Positions 17,695 to 26,830 are shown, numbered from the stretch's first letter. The stretch is DNA of 64,000 nt from Anaerolineae bacterium (GCA_025055175.1 JANWYT010000031.1:1-64000), one strand, 5' to 3'. Notes: a model not told the origin generated them from the letters alone. Made by a program: numbers and translations.

Positions 17695-18420
17695 ATGGCC
17701 AAAGACAAGGGCGCTTCGCTCAACCCCAACAACGCCAACGCCGAAAACGCGGACGAACTGAGCGCCAAGATGATGACTTACCTGGCGCGCATCTACCGCC
17801 TGCTGGACTTGCACCAACCAGCGGAGGGGATCATTGGCACGTCCGTCCTAGCTGACACGCTCGAAGTGACTGCGCCGGCGGTCAACCGCATGATTAATCG
17901 CCTGAAAGAACAGGGCTTGCTGGAGCATGAGCCGTATCGTGGCATACGTCTCACAGAACGCGGCGAACGCGAAGCCCTGCGCCAACTGCGCGCCCAGCGC
18001 ATTGCGGAGAGCTTCTTGGTCAAAGTCATGGGCTTGCACTGGACGCTCGTCCACGACGAAGCCGAACGGCTGGCCAGCGCTCTGAGCGATCCGCTGATCG
18101 ACCGCATGAACGCCATGGCCGGCTACCCGCGCACCTGCCCGCACGGCGAGCCAATCCCTGATGCCGAAGGCCAAATTGAAGCCATGAACGATCATCTGCT
18201 CTCGCAGGCGCAAGCCGGCGACCATCTGCGCATCACTCGCCTGCGCACCCGCGAAGCCGATCGCCTGAACTACATCGAGGCCCTGGGCCTCATGCCTGGC
18301 ACAGAGCTGATCGTCCACCATGTCTCACCTTTCAATGGGCCGCTGCAACTGCGCCTGCACAACGAATATCGCATCATCGGCAGCAATTTAGCAGAGCTGA
18401 TCCGCGTCCGACCTGCCTGA
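17695..18420 (+). CDS. DtxR/MntR-family metal-dependent transcriptional regulator
   Basis: A 241-residue DNA-binding protein. Residues 20-85 are a winged helix (GTSVLADTLEVTAPAVNRMINRLKEQGLLEHEPYRGIRLTERG shortened here to its pattern). It is followed by the DtxR dimerisation/metal-binding helix with the E-A-E-RLASALSD and CPHGEPIP signatures, and ends in a FeoA/SH3-like domain (EALGLMPGTELIV). Such proteins repress iron or manganese genes when metal is bound. The ATG at 17695 follows the previous stop by 2 nt; GTG and TTG codons just upstream overlap that stop. No metal transporter is adjacent. Confidence 0.9.
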   Translation: MAKDKGASLNPNNANAENADELSAKMMTYLARIYRLLDLHQPAEGIIGTSVLADTLEVTAPAVNRMINRLKEQGLLEHEPYRGIRLTERGEREALRQLRAQRIAESFLVKVMGLHWTLVHDEAERLASALSDPLIDRMNAMAGYPRTCPHGEPIPDAEGQIEAMNDHLLSQAQAGDHLRITRLRTREADRLNYIEALGLMPGTELIVHHVSPFNGPLQLRLHNEYRIIGSNLAELIRVRPA

Positions 18421-18423
18421 CCC

Positions 18424-18453
18424 TTCAAAAAAGGCAGCGGAGCGCGCTACAAT
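18424..18453 (+). promoter_or_regulatory. Candidate promoter of the tRNA-Leu gene
   Basis: TTCAAA (18424-18429) and TACAAT (18448-18453) are 18 nt apart, with the mature tRNA 5' end 10 nt downstream of the -10 box. Confidence 0.5.
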
Positions 18454-18462
18454 TCTGGTCAT

Positions 18463-18535
18463 GCCCCTCTAGCCCAACGGCAGAGGCAACCGACTTAAAA
18501 TCGGCTCAGTGTGGGTTCGAATCCCACGAGGGGCA
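18463..18535 (+). tRNA. tRNA-Leu(UAA) with a short variable arm
   Basis: A 73-nt cloverleaf. The acceptor stem GCCCCTC/GAGGGGC is perfectly paired with discriminator A. The D arm has a 3-bp stem (GCC/GGC) and GG in the loop. The anticodon arm has four pairs plus an A.C opposition at 27-43, loop CTTAAAA, hence anticodon UAA. The variable region is only TCAGT. The T arm GTGGG-TTCGAAT-CCCAC is perfect. No CCA is encoded. The anticodon and A73 indicate leucine, but bacterial tRNA-Leu normally has a long class II variable arm, so this is structurally atypical. Confidence 0.8.
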
Positions 18536-18540
18536 TACCG

Positions 18541-18926
18541 ACGCCTCTGGGACGCAGAAGATTGGCGCGATCCATGCCTCGCCTGACAGGCCACAAAACC
18601 CGCGTTGCCCTTGTGGGACGCAAAGCCTGGCCACCAAACGCCAAGAAGGCGCGCTTGTAAAAGCGTAGCGCCCCGTTGAATTGCAAAAGACCTCTATGTC
18701 TGCACGACACGCCCAAAAGACGCGCAGCGCCAGAGAGGCAGTCGATGCGCTTCGACCGCCGCTGGCCATTTGCTGCGGGCTGAAATTTCTTAATTTATGC
18801 CAGCTTTATGATACTTGAAGTCTCAGCTTTGGCTTATAATCTAATAGAGCGTTCCTCCCTCAAAAGGACGGCGCGCCGTTGTTTGTGTTGTTCTCAGCGA
18901 GACGCTTGTACCCATGAGGCAATAAC
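18541..18926. other. Intergenic region between tRNA-Leu and the sensor kinase
   Basis: About 390 nt without a supported gene. The first 240 nt are GC-rich and show weak open frames with no ribosome-binding site. The last 150 nt are AT-rich and include a perfect TATAAT (18835-18840); the best -35-like element is TTGAAG (18815-18820) at only 14 nt, so the promoter for the downstream kinase is likely but not fully defined. Confidence 0.45.
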
Positions 18927-21344
18927 ATGGCCTTCTGGCACACCAAACTTCATTACCGCCTCATGGTGAGCTTCGTCATCATCTTGCTGCTGCCCGTTTT
19001 GTCGCTGTCGTTCTACTTCTCGCGGCAGCTGTCCACGGCGCTGCGCGCTGAGGCCAGGCTGCGCTACCAACAGCTGGCTTATGACAACATCAGACGCGCC
19101 GAGATCGACCCATCCATGCGGGATGAAAGCCAGCTATCTAGTCTGCTCGACCAGCTGGCTGACCTGTTCATGAAGAACATGCCGTCTGGAGTGGGCTTGA
19201 CCATCGTCGATCAGGCAGGCAACCTCATCCATCATCGGCCTGAAGTCCACAGCAAGGCTTTCAACACCTTGTCCGACCTTTTGCCCGACTCCGCTGCAGT
19301 CCTCATGCGAGATGAGCGCGCAGCGCTCTATGGCCCGCCTGATGGGCGCGACGCGCTGTGGGTAGCAGAGCGCCTGATCGTGAGAGGCGCAATCCAATGG
19401 ACGGTCATCTACCAAGTGCCGCTGGCCATGATTGAGCGACCTATCGTCGAGTCGCGCCTGGCAGTGGCAGCCCTGAGTGGCGGCCTGATGATCCTGACGC
19501 TCCTGTTCAGCAATTGGGCCGCGCAACGTATCGCTTCGCCCATCCGTCAACTTGCCGAAGCCACACAGCGCATGGAGAGCGGAGACTGGCATACTCCTGT
19601 GCCAGCTTTGAACAATCGTGACGAGATCGGCACGCTGAGTCGCGCGATGAGCCGCATGGCCAGCGCCATCCAGAGCCTCGTCGCGGATTTGCGCGCGCGT
19701 GTACACGATTTGGAAGAGACGCGCACCCTGCTCATGCGCCGAGCCGATGAGTTGGAAGCCCTGCGCCAGATTGCGCTGGCCTCTAGCAGCAGCCTTAATC
19801 AAGACCAAATGCTGACGCGCATGTTGGACAAGCTGGCGACGCTCGTCCCTTACACCAGCGCCAGCGTCATCCTCTACGACGGCCAGGCGCTGCGCTTTGC
19901 GGCCAAACGCGGTATGCCTGATGACGTGGACTGGAGCAAAGCTGAAGCTGCCCTGACCTACTCCGTAAAGACGCGCGATTACGTTCGAAGCCGTCAGATC
20001 ATCATCTACGCCGACGTGCGTCAGGAAGACTCTTGGCTGTGCCTTGATCCCAAACTGGACTATATCCGCAGTTGGATGGGCGTGCCGCTGCTCTATAGGG
20101 ATCGGCTCATCGGTCATTTGAACCTGGATCACGAGCAGGAAAACTTCTACACGATCGAACATGCAGCGCTGGCCAACGCCGTCGGCCAGCAGATGGCCCT
20201 AGCTTTAGAGAACGCGCGCCTGTTCAGCCAAATGGAGTATGCTGTCAAGGAGCGCACTGCCGAGCTGCGCGACGAACAAGAGCGCCTGCTCACCATCGTC
20301 GAGAACGTGACAGACGCCATCATGTTCACGGATGAACGAGGTCGTTTGCTCTACGTTAATCCTTCCTGGCGCGCCCTGAACGGCTACGATCTGACGCAAG
20401 CGCTCAGACTCGGCCCCTGGGCTTTACAAGAACGCCTAGCTGCGCCTCAGCCTGAGTTGCTGGACGCTCTGCGCCAGGGCCTGCCCTGGCACGGGGAGCT
20501 GAAACTGCGCCGTCGCGATGGCATGCCCTACGACGCGCATATGACGGTCGTGCCGGTGCGCGCTGAAGACGAAGCACTGCGCTACTTCGTCAGCGTAGAG
20601 CGCGACATCACCGAAGCCAAAGAACTAGAGGCGCTCAAAGCCCGCTTCGTCGCCGACGCTGCCCATGACCTGCGCAACCCTATCTCCGTGCTGATGACTA
20701 GTCTCTACATCCTCAGTCGTGCGCCAGCCCAACTCTCCCAGCGGCTGCCCATCCTAGAATACCAGGTCAACCGCCTGTCGGCGCTCATCAACGACCTGCT
20801 GACGGTAGCGCGCCTTGATCGTGACAAGGAACTGAGCGAAGTTGCTCCGATTGACATCGGCTTTCTGACGACGCAAGTCTGCCAATCGCAGGCGACGTTG
20901 GCCCAGAGCAAAGCCATACGCTTCAACTATTCAATCAGTCCAAATCAGTCGCTCATCCTGGGAGATGTGCAGCAAGTGGAGCGCGTCATCGTCAACTTGA
21001 TCGCCAACGCCCTGGCTTACACCCCGCAAGGGGGCAAAGTTAGCGTGCGCGTGGAGGTTGACGGAAGCCAAGTCATGCTGGAGGTGGAAGACACAGGCAT
21101 TGGCATTGCTGCCGATGAACAGCAGTACATCTTCGAACGCTTCTACCGCGCCAAGAATGCCCGCGCTACCGATGGCACGGGCCTGGGCCTAGCCATCGTC
21201 AAGGAAGTGGTGGCGCGCCACAAGGGGCGGATTGAGCTGTACAGCGTCTTGGGCCAGGGGACGCGCTTCCGCGTGTTCTTCCCGCTCTACAATAACCCCG
21301 CTCCTGCGCCGCAGCGCGAGGATGAGGCGTCGTCTGGCGCTTAA
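18927..21344 (+). CDS. Membrane sensor histidine kinase (HAMP-GAF-PAS-HisKA-HATPase)
   Basis: An 805-residue kinase. A first membrane helix (about 12-32) and a second (about 172-195) bracket an extracytoplasmic sensor of about 140 residues. Then come HAMP (about 195-250), a coiled stretch, GAF (about 275-430), PAS (about 445-565), HisKA with the phospho-accepting His580 in DAAHDLRNP, and the ATPase domain with N box NLIANAL, DTGIGI, FERFYR and GTGLGLAIVKEV. It would autophosphorylate in response to an external and an internal signal. No response regulator is next to it. Its TAA overlaps the stop of gabD by 4 nt. Confidence 0.92.
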   Translation: MAFWHTKLHYRLMVSFVIILLLPVLSLSFYFSRQLSTALRAEARLRYQQLAYDNIRRAEIDPSMRDESQLSSLLDQLADLFMKNMPSGVGLTIVDQAGNLIHHRPEVHSKAFNTLSDLLPDSAAVLMRDERAALYGPPDGRDALWVAERLIVRGAIQWTVIYQVPLAMIERPIVESRLAVAALSGGLMILTLLFSNWAAQRIASPIRQLAEATQRMESGDWHTPVPALNNRDEIGTLSRAMSRMASAIQSLVADLRARVHDLEETRTLLMRRADELEALRQIALASSSSLNQDQMLTRMLDKLATLVPYTSASVILYDGQALRFAAKRGMPDDVDWSKAEAALTYSVKTRDYVRSRQIIIYADVRQEDSWLCLDPKLDYIRSWMGVPLLYRDRLIGHLNLDHEQENFYTIEHAALANAVGQQMALALENARLFSQMEYAVKERTAELRDEQERLLTIVENVTDAIMFTDERGRLLYVNPSWRALNGYDLTQALRLGPWALQERLAAPQPELLDALRQGLPWHGELKLRRRDGMPYDAHMTVVPVRAEDEALRYFVSVERDITEAKELEALKARFVADAAHDLRNPISVLMTSLYILSRAPAQLSQRLPILEYQVNRLSALINDLLTVARLDRDKELSEVAPIDIGFLTTQVCQSQATLAQSKAIRFNYSISPNQSLILGDVQQVERVIVNLIANALAYTPQGGKVSVRVEVDGSQVMLEVEDTGIGIAADEQQYIFERFYRAKNARATDGTGLGLAIVKEVVARHKGRIELYSVLGQGTRFRVFFPLYNNPAPAPQREDEASSGA

Positions 21345-22786
21345 CTGATCCCAGCGAACATGACGGTCTTGGTCTCCAGATAGTCCTCCAAGCCCTCCGT
21401 GCCGCTCTCGCGGCCTATGCCGCTCTGCTTGACGCCGCCAAAGGGCGCTTCTGGCGTGGCGGGCAACCAGTCATTGACGCAGACCATGCCGTATTCTAGG
21501 CGCTCGCTCAGGACGAAGGCGCTGTTCAGGTCGCGGGTCATGACGAAGGCAGCCAGACCATATTCTGTGTCGTTAGCCCAGGCGATGGCCTGCTGCAGGT
21601 CGTCGAAGGGCAGGACAGGCAGCACAGGGCCAAAAGTTTCTTCATGGTAGAGGGGCATATCTGGGCGCACGCCGCCGATGACCGTCGGAGCATAAAAGTA
21701 GCCGCGCTCCAGATGGGCGGGGCGCTGGCCGCCGACGATGACCTGCGCGCCGCGCTGCACAGCATCGCTGACTAAGCCTTCTACGCGGTCGCGCTGGCGG
21801 GCGTTAATCAGCGGGCCGACGTGGGTGGCGGTGTCTTGGCCATCGCCCACTGTCAACCTGGCAGTCAGCTCAGCTACGCGCTCGGTGAATTCTTCCACGA
21901 TGCGCGCGTGGACGAAGAAGCGCTGGGGTGCGACGCACACCTGGCCACAGTTGCGGAACTTCCAGGCGACGGCGTCTTTGGCTATCTGACCAACGTCTAC
22001 GTCGGGCAGGATCAGCACGGGCGCATTGCCGCCTAATTCCAACGAGAGGCGCGTCACCGTGCGCGAGGCGCCATCCATGAGCAGCTTGCCGACGCGCGTG
22101 CTGCCCGTAAAGCTGATTTTGCGGCAGCGCGGATCGTCCAACATGACCTGGGCTACGGCCGCAGGATCGCCGTTGACCAGGTTGACGACCCCAGGCGGCG
22201 CGCCGCTCTCGTGCAGGGCTTGAGCGATGAGCATGGCGCTGCGCGGGGTGTATTCGCTGGGTCTGCCGACGACGGTGCAGCCTGCGGCCAGCGCCGCTGC
22301 CCACGAACGCACCACGTTGTAGACGGGGAAGTTCCAGGCCGTGATCGTCGCCACCACGCCAATCGGCTGGCGCTGCACCAGGATACGCCGCGTGGCGACG
22401 CGCGCGGGGATGGTGCGCCCATAGACACGCTTGCCCTCTTCAGCGTTCCAACGGAAGTAGTTGGCCGCCGAGCGCCACTCCGCTAGCGCTTCGACGTAGG
22501 GCTTGCCCGCTTCTTCAGTGGTGATACGGGCTAGGGCTTCGGCGCGCGCTAGAATCCAATCGGCGGTGCGGAACAGCACATCGCCGCGCTCGTAAGGCGT
22601 CTGGCGCGACCAGGCGGGGAAGGCCTTGTGGGCGGCGTCGATGGCCGCGCGCGCGTCCTCTGCCCCACCGAAAGGAACGTGTTGGATGAGGGTTTCGTGG
22701 GCTGGATTGAGCAGCGCCCACGTGCCGCCGTCGCTGGCGTCCGTCCACTGTCCGCCGATCAGCTGCTGGAAACGAAAGTCGCTCAC
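21341..22786 (-). CDS. gabD: NAD(P)-dependent aldehyde dehydrogenase, succinate-semialdehyde type
   Basis: A 481-residue aldehyde dehydrogenase. The cofactor site shows FTGSTRVGK (226-234), the general base Glu250 in LELGG, and the nucleophile Cys284 in NCGQVC. The GQxC motif and length fit the succinate-semialdehyde/aminoaldehyde dehydrogenase subgroup. It lies 5 nt downstream of the 4-aminobutyrate aminotransferase-like gene in the same operon, so oxidation of succinic semialdehyde to succinate is the likely role. 4-Aminobutanal oxidation is an alternative. Confidence 0.88.
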   Translation of the reverse strand: MSDFRFQQLIGGQWTDASDGGTWALLNPAHETLIQHVPFGGAEDARAAIDAAHKAFPAWSRQTPYERGDVLFRTADWILARAEALARITTEEAGKPYVEALAEWRSAANYFRWNAEEGKRVYGRTIPARVATRRILVQRQPIGVVATITAWNFPVYNVVRSWAAALAAGCTVVGRPSEYTPRSAMLIAQALHESGAPPGVVNLVNGDPAAVAQVMLDDPRCRKISFTGSTRVGKLLMDGASRTVTRLSLELGGNAPVLILPDVDVGQIAKDAVAWKFRNCGQVCVAPQRFFVHARIVEEFTERVAELTARLTVGDGQDTATHVGPLINARQRDRVEGLVSDAVQRGAQVIVGGQRPAHLERGYFYAPTVIGGVRPDMPLYHEETFGPVLPVLPFDDLQQAIAWANDTEYGLAAFVMTRDLNSAFVLSERLEYGMVCVNDWLPATPEAPFGGVKQSGIGRESGTEGLEDYLETKTVMFAGIS

Positions 22787-22791
22787 GATAA

Positions 22792-24150
22792 CTACCCCAC
22801 TACTGCAGCACGTTCCGCCGCAACAACGCGCAGGGCTTCCGCCATGACAGCCATGCCTTCGTCAATCTGCTCATCCGTCAGGTTGAGCGGCGGCAGCAAG
22901 CGCACGCAATTGCTGTACAGGCCGGCGCGGATGATGATGAGGCCGCGTTTGAGCGCTTCTTGGGTGATGCGCGCCACCGCGTCTGGATCAGGCGTCTTGG
23001 CCTGCACGTCCTTCACAAATTCAGCCACTAGCATAGGGCCGAGTCCGCGCACGTCGCCGACCCAGTCTTCGTGTTCGGCACGCATAGCCTCTAGGTGTTT
23101 GCGGAAGCGCGCTCCGACTTCGTTGGCGCGAGCCAGAAACTGCGGATCGCGCAGCATTTTGATGGCTTCAATGGCGGCTGCGCAGGCCAGCGGATTGCCG
23201 CTATATGTGCCGCCCAGTCCGCCAGGATGAGGCGCATCCATCATCTCGGCGCGGCCCGTCACCGCCGCGATGGGCATGCCCGCCCCCAGCGACTTGGCGC
23301 TGGTCAGCAAATCAGGAACAATCCCATAATGCTCTACGGCGAACAGCTTGCCTGTGCGTCCAAAGCCCGATTGAATCTCATCGGCCACCATGACTATGCC
23401 GTGCTGAGTGCAGAGTTCGCGAATGCGCTGCAAAAAGCGCGGCGGGGCAGGCACGAAGCCTCCTTCGCCCTGGACGGGTTCGATGACGATAGCCGCCACC
23501 GCCTGTGGGTCAATTTGAGCGATGAAGGCGTTCTCCAGCTGCTGAATCGACCAATCGATGAAGGCTTCTTCGCTCAGGCCAGCGGGACGGCGATAGACGT
23601 TGGGGAAGGGCAGGCGCACAATCTCCGACGGGAAAGGCCCAAAGCCCTTCTTGAACAAGGCGTACTTGCTGGTCATGCCCAGGGTCATGTTGGTGCGACC
23701 ATGATACGCGCCTTCGAAGACGATGATCGCCTGGCGGCCCGTGTACGAGCGCGCAACCTTGACAGCCGTCTCCACCGCTTCTGAGCCGCTGTTGAGCAGG
23801 ACGCTCTTCTTGGGGTAATTGCCCGGCGTGACTTCGTTGAGCAGCTCTACCACGCGCACATACGGCTCATAGGTGGCGACGATGGCGCACATATGGATGA
23901 GCTTCTCTGCCTGGGCTTGCAGCGCTGACACCACGTCCTGAGGCGTATGGCCCACCGCCAGCGTGCCGATCCCGCCGGCAAAGTCCAATAATGTGTTGCC
24001 GTCCACGTCGCGCACCGCCGCCCCATGCGCCGATTCGATGGCAATGGTGGTCAGCTTGGCGGCGCCGCGCGGGCTAGCGGCTTCGCGGCGCGCCACCAAT
24101 TCGCGGCTCTTGGGGCCAGGAATGTCGGTCTGAAGGTGAATTGTGGTCAT
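22792..24150 (-). CDS. gabT: Class III aminotransferase, 4-aminobutyrate type
   Basis: A 452-residue PLP enzyme. Visible features are the PLP phosphate site SGSEAVETA, the aspartate in VMVADEIQSGFGRTG, and Lys286 in TSAKSLGAGMP, which would form the internal aldimine. The sequence and the length resemble bacterial GABA transaminases; putrescine or other omega-amines are possible substrates. The ATG at 24150 begins the family-like N-terminus MTTIHLQTDIPGPKS; an in-frame ATG nine codons upstream lies within the end of aguB. It is the middle gene of aguB-gabT-gabD. Confidence 0.87.
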   Translation of the reverse strand: MTTIHLQTDIPGPKSRELVARREAASPRGAAKLTTIAIESAHGAAVRDVDGNTLLDFAGGIGTLAVGHTPQDVVSALQAQAEKLIHMCAIVATYEPYVRVVELLNEVTPGNYPKKSVLLNSGSEAVETAVKVARSYTGRQAIIVFEGAYHGRTNMTLGMTSKYALFKKGFGPFPSEIVRLPFPNVYRRPAGLSEEAFIDWSIQQLENAFIAQIDPQAVAAIVIEPVQGEGGFVPAPPRFLQRIRELCTQHGIVMVADEIQSGFGRTGKLFAVEHYGIVPDLLTSAKSLGAGMPIAAVTGRAEMMDAPHPGGLGGTYSGNPLACAAAIEAIKMLRDPQFLARANEVGARFRKHLEAMRAEHEDWVGDVRGLGPMLVAEFVKDVQAKTPDPDAVARITQEALKRGLIIIRAGLYSNCVRLLPPLNLTDEQIDEGMAVMAEALRVVAAERAAVVG

Positions 24151-24164
24151 GAAATCTCGTCTTT

Positions 24165-25040
24165 CTAGGCTAACCAATCGGGTTTAGAAGCGCGAACAGC
24201 ACCCTCTAATAAGCGCCCATAGGCGCTAGTGCGGCGCTGGTGCAGCAATGGGAACAACTCGCGCATTTCGTCCAACACGGCCGGATCGAGGTCGGCGACG
24301 ATGACCTCGGCCTGGTCACGACTAGCCTGAGCTAGTATACGCCCTAGCGGATCGCAGATGAAGCTAGAGCCATAGAAAGTCACCCGCTCTGTCCCGACGC
24401 GGTTGCAGGCAGCCACGAACAGGCCATTGGCGACGGCATGGCCGCGCATGACCGTCTGCCAAGCGTCGCGGCTGTCGAAGTGTGGCGCGTTCGGCTCACC
24501 GCCGATGGCCGTCGGATAGGCCAACAGCTCAGCGCCCTCCAGGGCATAAATGCGCGCCAGCTCTGGAAACCACTGGTCGTAGCAGGTTGGCGCACCCAGC
24601 TTTAGGCCGGCCAGCAGATGGACGGGGTATTCCTGCGCGCCGACGAAGAAATCAGTCTCGTGATAGCCCTCCCCGGAGGGAATGTGGACTTTGCGCGTGA
24701 AGCCGACGAAGCGGCCCTCAGAGTCGTGCAGGGTGGCAGTATCGTAGTAGCTGCCGTCCTCGGCGCGTTCGTACAACGACCCGATGACGGCGAAGCCATT
24801 CTCGCGCGCCAGGCCGCTGAAGAACGTCTCGCTCAGGCCGCCGCGCAGCGGCTCGGCGTACTGAAAGCCTTGTAGATCGCGGGTGGCGGGGAAATAAGGC
24901 AACAGCGAGAATTCGGGCAGCAGGACGAGCTGCGCCCCTAGCTGGCGAGCCTGCGCCCCTAGCTGGTGGTACTGCTCCATCATGCCCTCGGCGCTGCCAG
25001 TCCAAGCGACTTGAATCAAGGCCAGGCGCGTCTTGTCCAT
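24165..25040 (-). CDS. aguB: Carbon-nitrogen hydrolase, N-carbamoylputrescine amidase type
   Basis: A 291-residue nitrilase-superfamily amidase. The catalytic triad is clear: Glu43 (LPEFSLLPYF), Lys117 (TRKVHIPSGEGYHE) and Cys153 (APTCYDQWFPE). HIPSGEGYHE and CYDQWFPE closely follow the N-carbamoylputrescine amidase pattern, the enzyme releasing putrescine, CO2 and ammonia. A frame extends 91 codons upstream, but the Met at 25040 has GAGG 6 nt before it and gives the normal family length. It leads the operon with gabT and gabD. No agmatine deiminase is adjacent. Confidence 0.87.
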   Translation of the reverse strand: MDKTRLALIQVAWTGSAEGMMEQYHQLGAQARQLGAQLVLLPEFSLLPYFPATRDLQGFQYAEPLRGGLSETFFSGLARENGFAVIGSLYERAEDGSYYDTATLHDSEGRFVGFTRKVHIPSGEGYHETDFFVGAQEYPVHLLAGLKLGAPTCYDQWFPELARIYALEGAELLAYPTAIGGEPNAPHFDSRDAWQTVMRGHAVANGLFVAACNRVGTERVTFYGSSFICDPLGRILAQASRDQAEVIVADLDPAVLDEMRELFPLLHQRRTSAYGRLLEGAVRASKPDWLA

Positions 25041-25215
25041 GCTCATCCTCGATATGTAGAAGATTATTCTCGTGCGCTGGTCTAGTATAGCGCATTTAGG
25101 ACGAGCTGAGATGGTCTTCGGCGAGAGCCTGCAAATTGAGACAAATCTTAAGCCCCCAATTAGACAATTCAGGTAAAATGAGGAGGCGCAAAGTTCAATT
25201 TCACAACGCGATCTC

Positions 25216-26700
25216 ATGAAGAAGCTTATCAGAACAACGTCGCAGCTGTATCGTCTCATGGTGCATTGCTCGCGCGATGCTTTGGCACTGCACAAGCCCG
25301 ATGGTAGGTTCATCTACATCAATCCTTCGTACACCAAGCTGACAGGCTACACGCTAGGCGAGCTACGTCATTGCACAGCACGACAATTATGCGAACTCTT
25401 GATACATCCTCAGGATGATGTTTGGGAGACGTTTCAGCGTTTGGCGGACGGTGTGCCTAGCATCACCCTGGAATACCGTCTGCGGCGCAAAGACAGCTCG
25501 TACGTGTGGGTGGCGACGACAAGCACGCGCATTCCTGGCCCAGATCGGCCAATCCGCTACATTCTGACCTCCACTCACGACATCACCGAGCGCCGCAAGC
25601 AGGAACGAGCCAGACGCCAAGCTGAAGAGCAACTGCGCAAAGCTCAGGCCCTCGCGCGCCTGGGCAGCTGGGAACTCGACCTCATCACCAACGAGACGAT
25701 CTGGTCTGAAGAATTCTGCCGCATTTGTGGCTTCGATCCTGAGACAGTGCAGCCCTCCGTCGAGTTAGGCACGCTGGCTATCCATCCAGACGACCGTGAG
25801 AAGGTAGCGCAAGCTCTAGAACGGACGCGCACCACCGGCGAGCCTTACATTATGGAGAAGCGCATTGTTCACCCCGACGGTAAAGTGCGCTGGGTGCTGT
25901 CGCAAGACGAAGCCATTCGCGACGATCTGGGAAATACCATCCGCATCGTGGGGACAATCCTGGACATCACAGAGCGTCGCGAGGCGCAGCAGCAGGCCTT
26001 CAACGCAGCGCTAGAACGCGAGCGTGTCCAGATTTTGGCTCGCTTCGTCCGCGACGCAGCCCATGAATTCCGCACGCCTTTAGCTATCATCAACACCGAG
26101 GCCTACCTCATGGCCCGCCAGCCTGACGCCGAGAAACGCGCCATCAAGGCTCAACAGATCAGCGATCAGATTGCCCGCACCAGCCGCCTGCTAGATATGC
26201 TCTTGCTCATGGTGCGCATGGATCAAGAAGAGCTGCTCTCAGATTTCGTCAAAGTTGACCTGAGGATCATCGCCCAGCACGCCCACGAGCGCGTCCATGT
26301 CAGCTATCCTAGCCGAGCCGCGCACCTAGAGCTGCCTACTAACCTGCCACCCATCCTGGGCAGCGCTGTCGACCTTGAAGAAGCTTTCGCGCAGGTCATC
26401 GACAATGCTTACCGCTACAGCCCGCCTGAAAGCACGGTGCGCATCCGCCTGGTGCAAAATCAAGACGCGCTGTGCCTGCAAGTGGAAGATGACGGCATCG
26501 GCATCGCTGAAGAAGACCAGGGGCGTATCTTTGAGACCTTTTGGCGCAAAGACGACGCGCACAGCTCGTCTGGCTTTGGCCTGGGGCTGCCAATCGCTAA
26601 GCGCATCGTCGATCGGCATGGAGGCGCAATTCGGGTGCGCAGCGAACTGGGCAGGGGCAGCACATTCTGTCTGAGCTTGCCTATTGCCAGCATGAGCTAA
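25216..26700 (+). CDS. Soluble sensor histidine kinase (PAS-PAS-HisKA-HATPase)
   Basis: A 494-residue kinase with no membrane segment, so it senses an internal cue. PAS domain 1 spans about residues 12-130 and PAS 2 about 145-260, each ending in a PAC-type DITERR motif. HisKA has the phospho-accepting His283 in AAHEFRTPLAI. The ATPase domain has the N box VIDNAYRYSPPE, DDGIGIAEED, FETFWR and GFGLGLPIAKRI. It is divergent from aguB and ends just before a bidirectional hairpin. No partner response regulator is nearby. Confidence 0.9.
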   Translation: MKKLIRTTSQLYRLMVHCSRDALALHKPDGRFIYINPSYTKLTGYTLGELRHCTARQLCELLIHPQDDVWETFQRLADGVPSITLEYRLRRKDSSYVWVATTSTRIPGPDRPIRYILTSTHDITERRKQERARRQAEEQLRKAQALARLGSWELDLITNETIWSEEFCRICGFDPETVQPSVELGTLAIHPDDREKVAQALERTRTTGEPYIMEKRIVHPDGKVRWVLSQDEAIRDDLGNTIRIVGTILDITERREAQQQAFNAALERERVQILARFVRDAAHEFRTPLAIINTEAYLMARQPDAEKRAIKAQQISDQIARTSRLLDMLLLMVRMDQEELLSDFVKVDLRIIAQHAHERVHVSYPSRAAHLELPTNLPPILGSAVDLEEAFAQVIDNAYRYSPPESTVRIRLVQNQDALCLQVEDDGIGIAEEDQGRIFETFWRKDDAHSSSGFGLGLPIAKRIVDRHGGAIRVRSELGRGSTFCLSLPIASMS

Positions 26701-26706
26701 ATGCAA

Positions 26707-26731
26707 GCCACCCCGCGCTTGGTGGGGTGGC
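26707..26731. terminator. Bidirectional hairpin between the kinase and tRNA-Asn
   Basis: A perfect 8-bp stem GCCACCCC (26707-26714) / GGGGTGGC (26724-26731) with a 9-nt loop. It begins 6 nt after the kinase stop and 15 nt beyond the 3' end of the convergent tRNA-Asn, so it can serve both units. No U-run is present. Confidence 0.6.
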
Positions 26732-26746
26732 CTGGTTGCTTGCAAG

Positions 26747-26818
26747 CTCCGCAACCTGGATTCGAACCAGGAACCCATCGGTTAACAGCCGATTGCTCTG
26801 CCGTTGAGCTATTGCGGA
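26747..26818 (-). tRNA. tRNA-Asn(GUU)
   Basis: A 72-nt standard cloverleaf on the minus strand. The acceptor stem TCCGCAA/TTGCGGA has discriminator G, the anticodon stem is ATCGG/CCGAT with loop CTGTTAA (anticodon GUU), and the T arm is CCTGG-TTCGAAT-CCAGG. CCA is not encoded. Confidence 0.95.
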
Positions 26819-26830
26819 ATAACGAGCCAA

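Noticed and set aside
19134-20162. A 342-codon minus-strand open frame
   Set aside because: It lies wholly within the sensor kinase gene, has no recognisable domain or ribosome-binding site.
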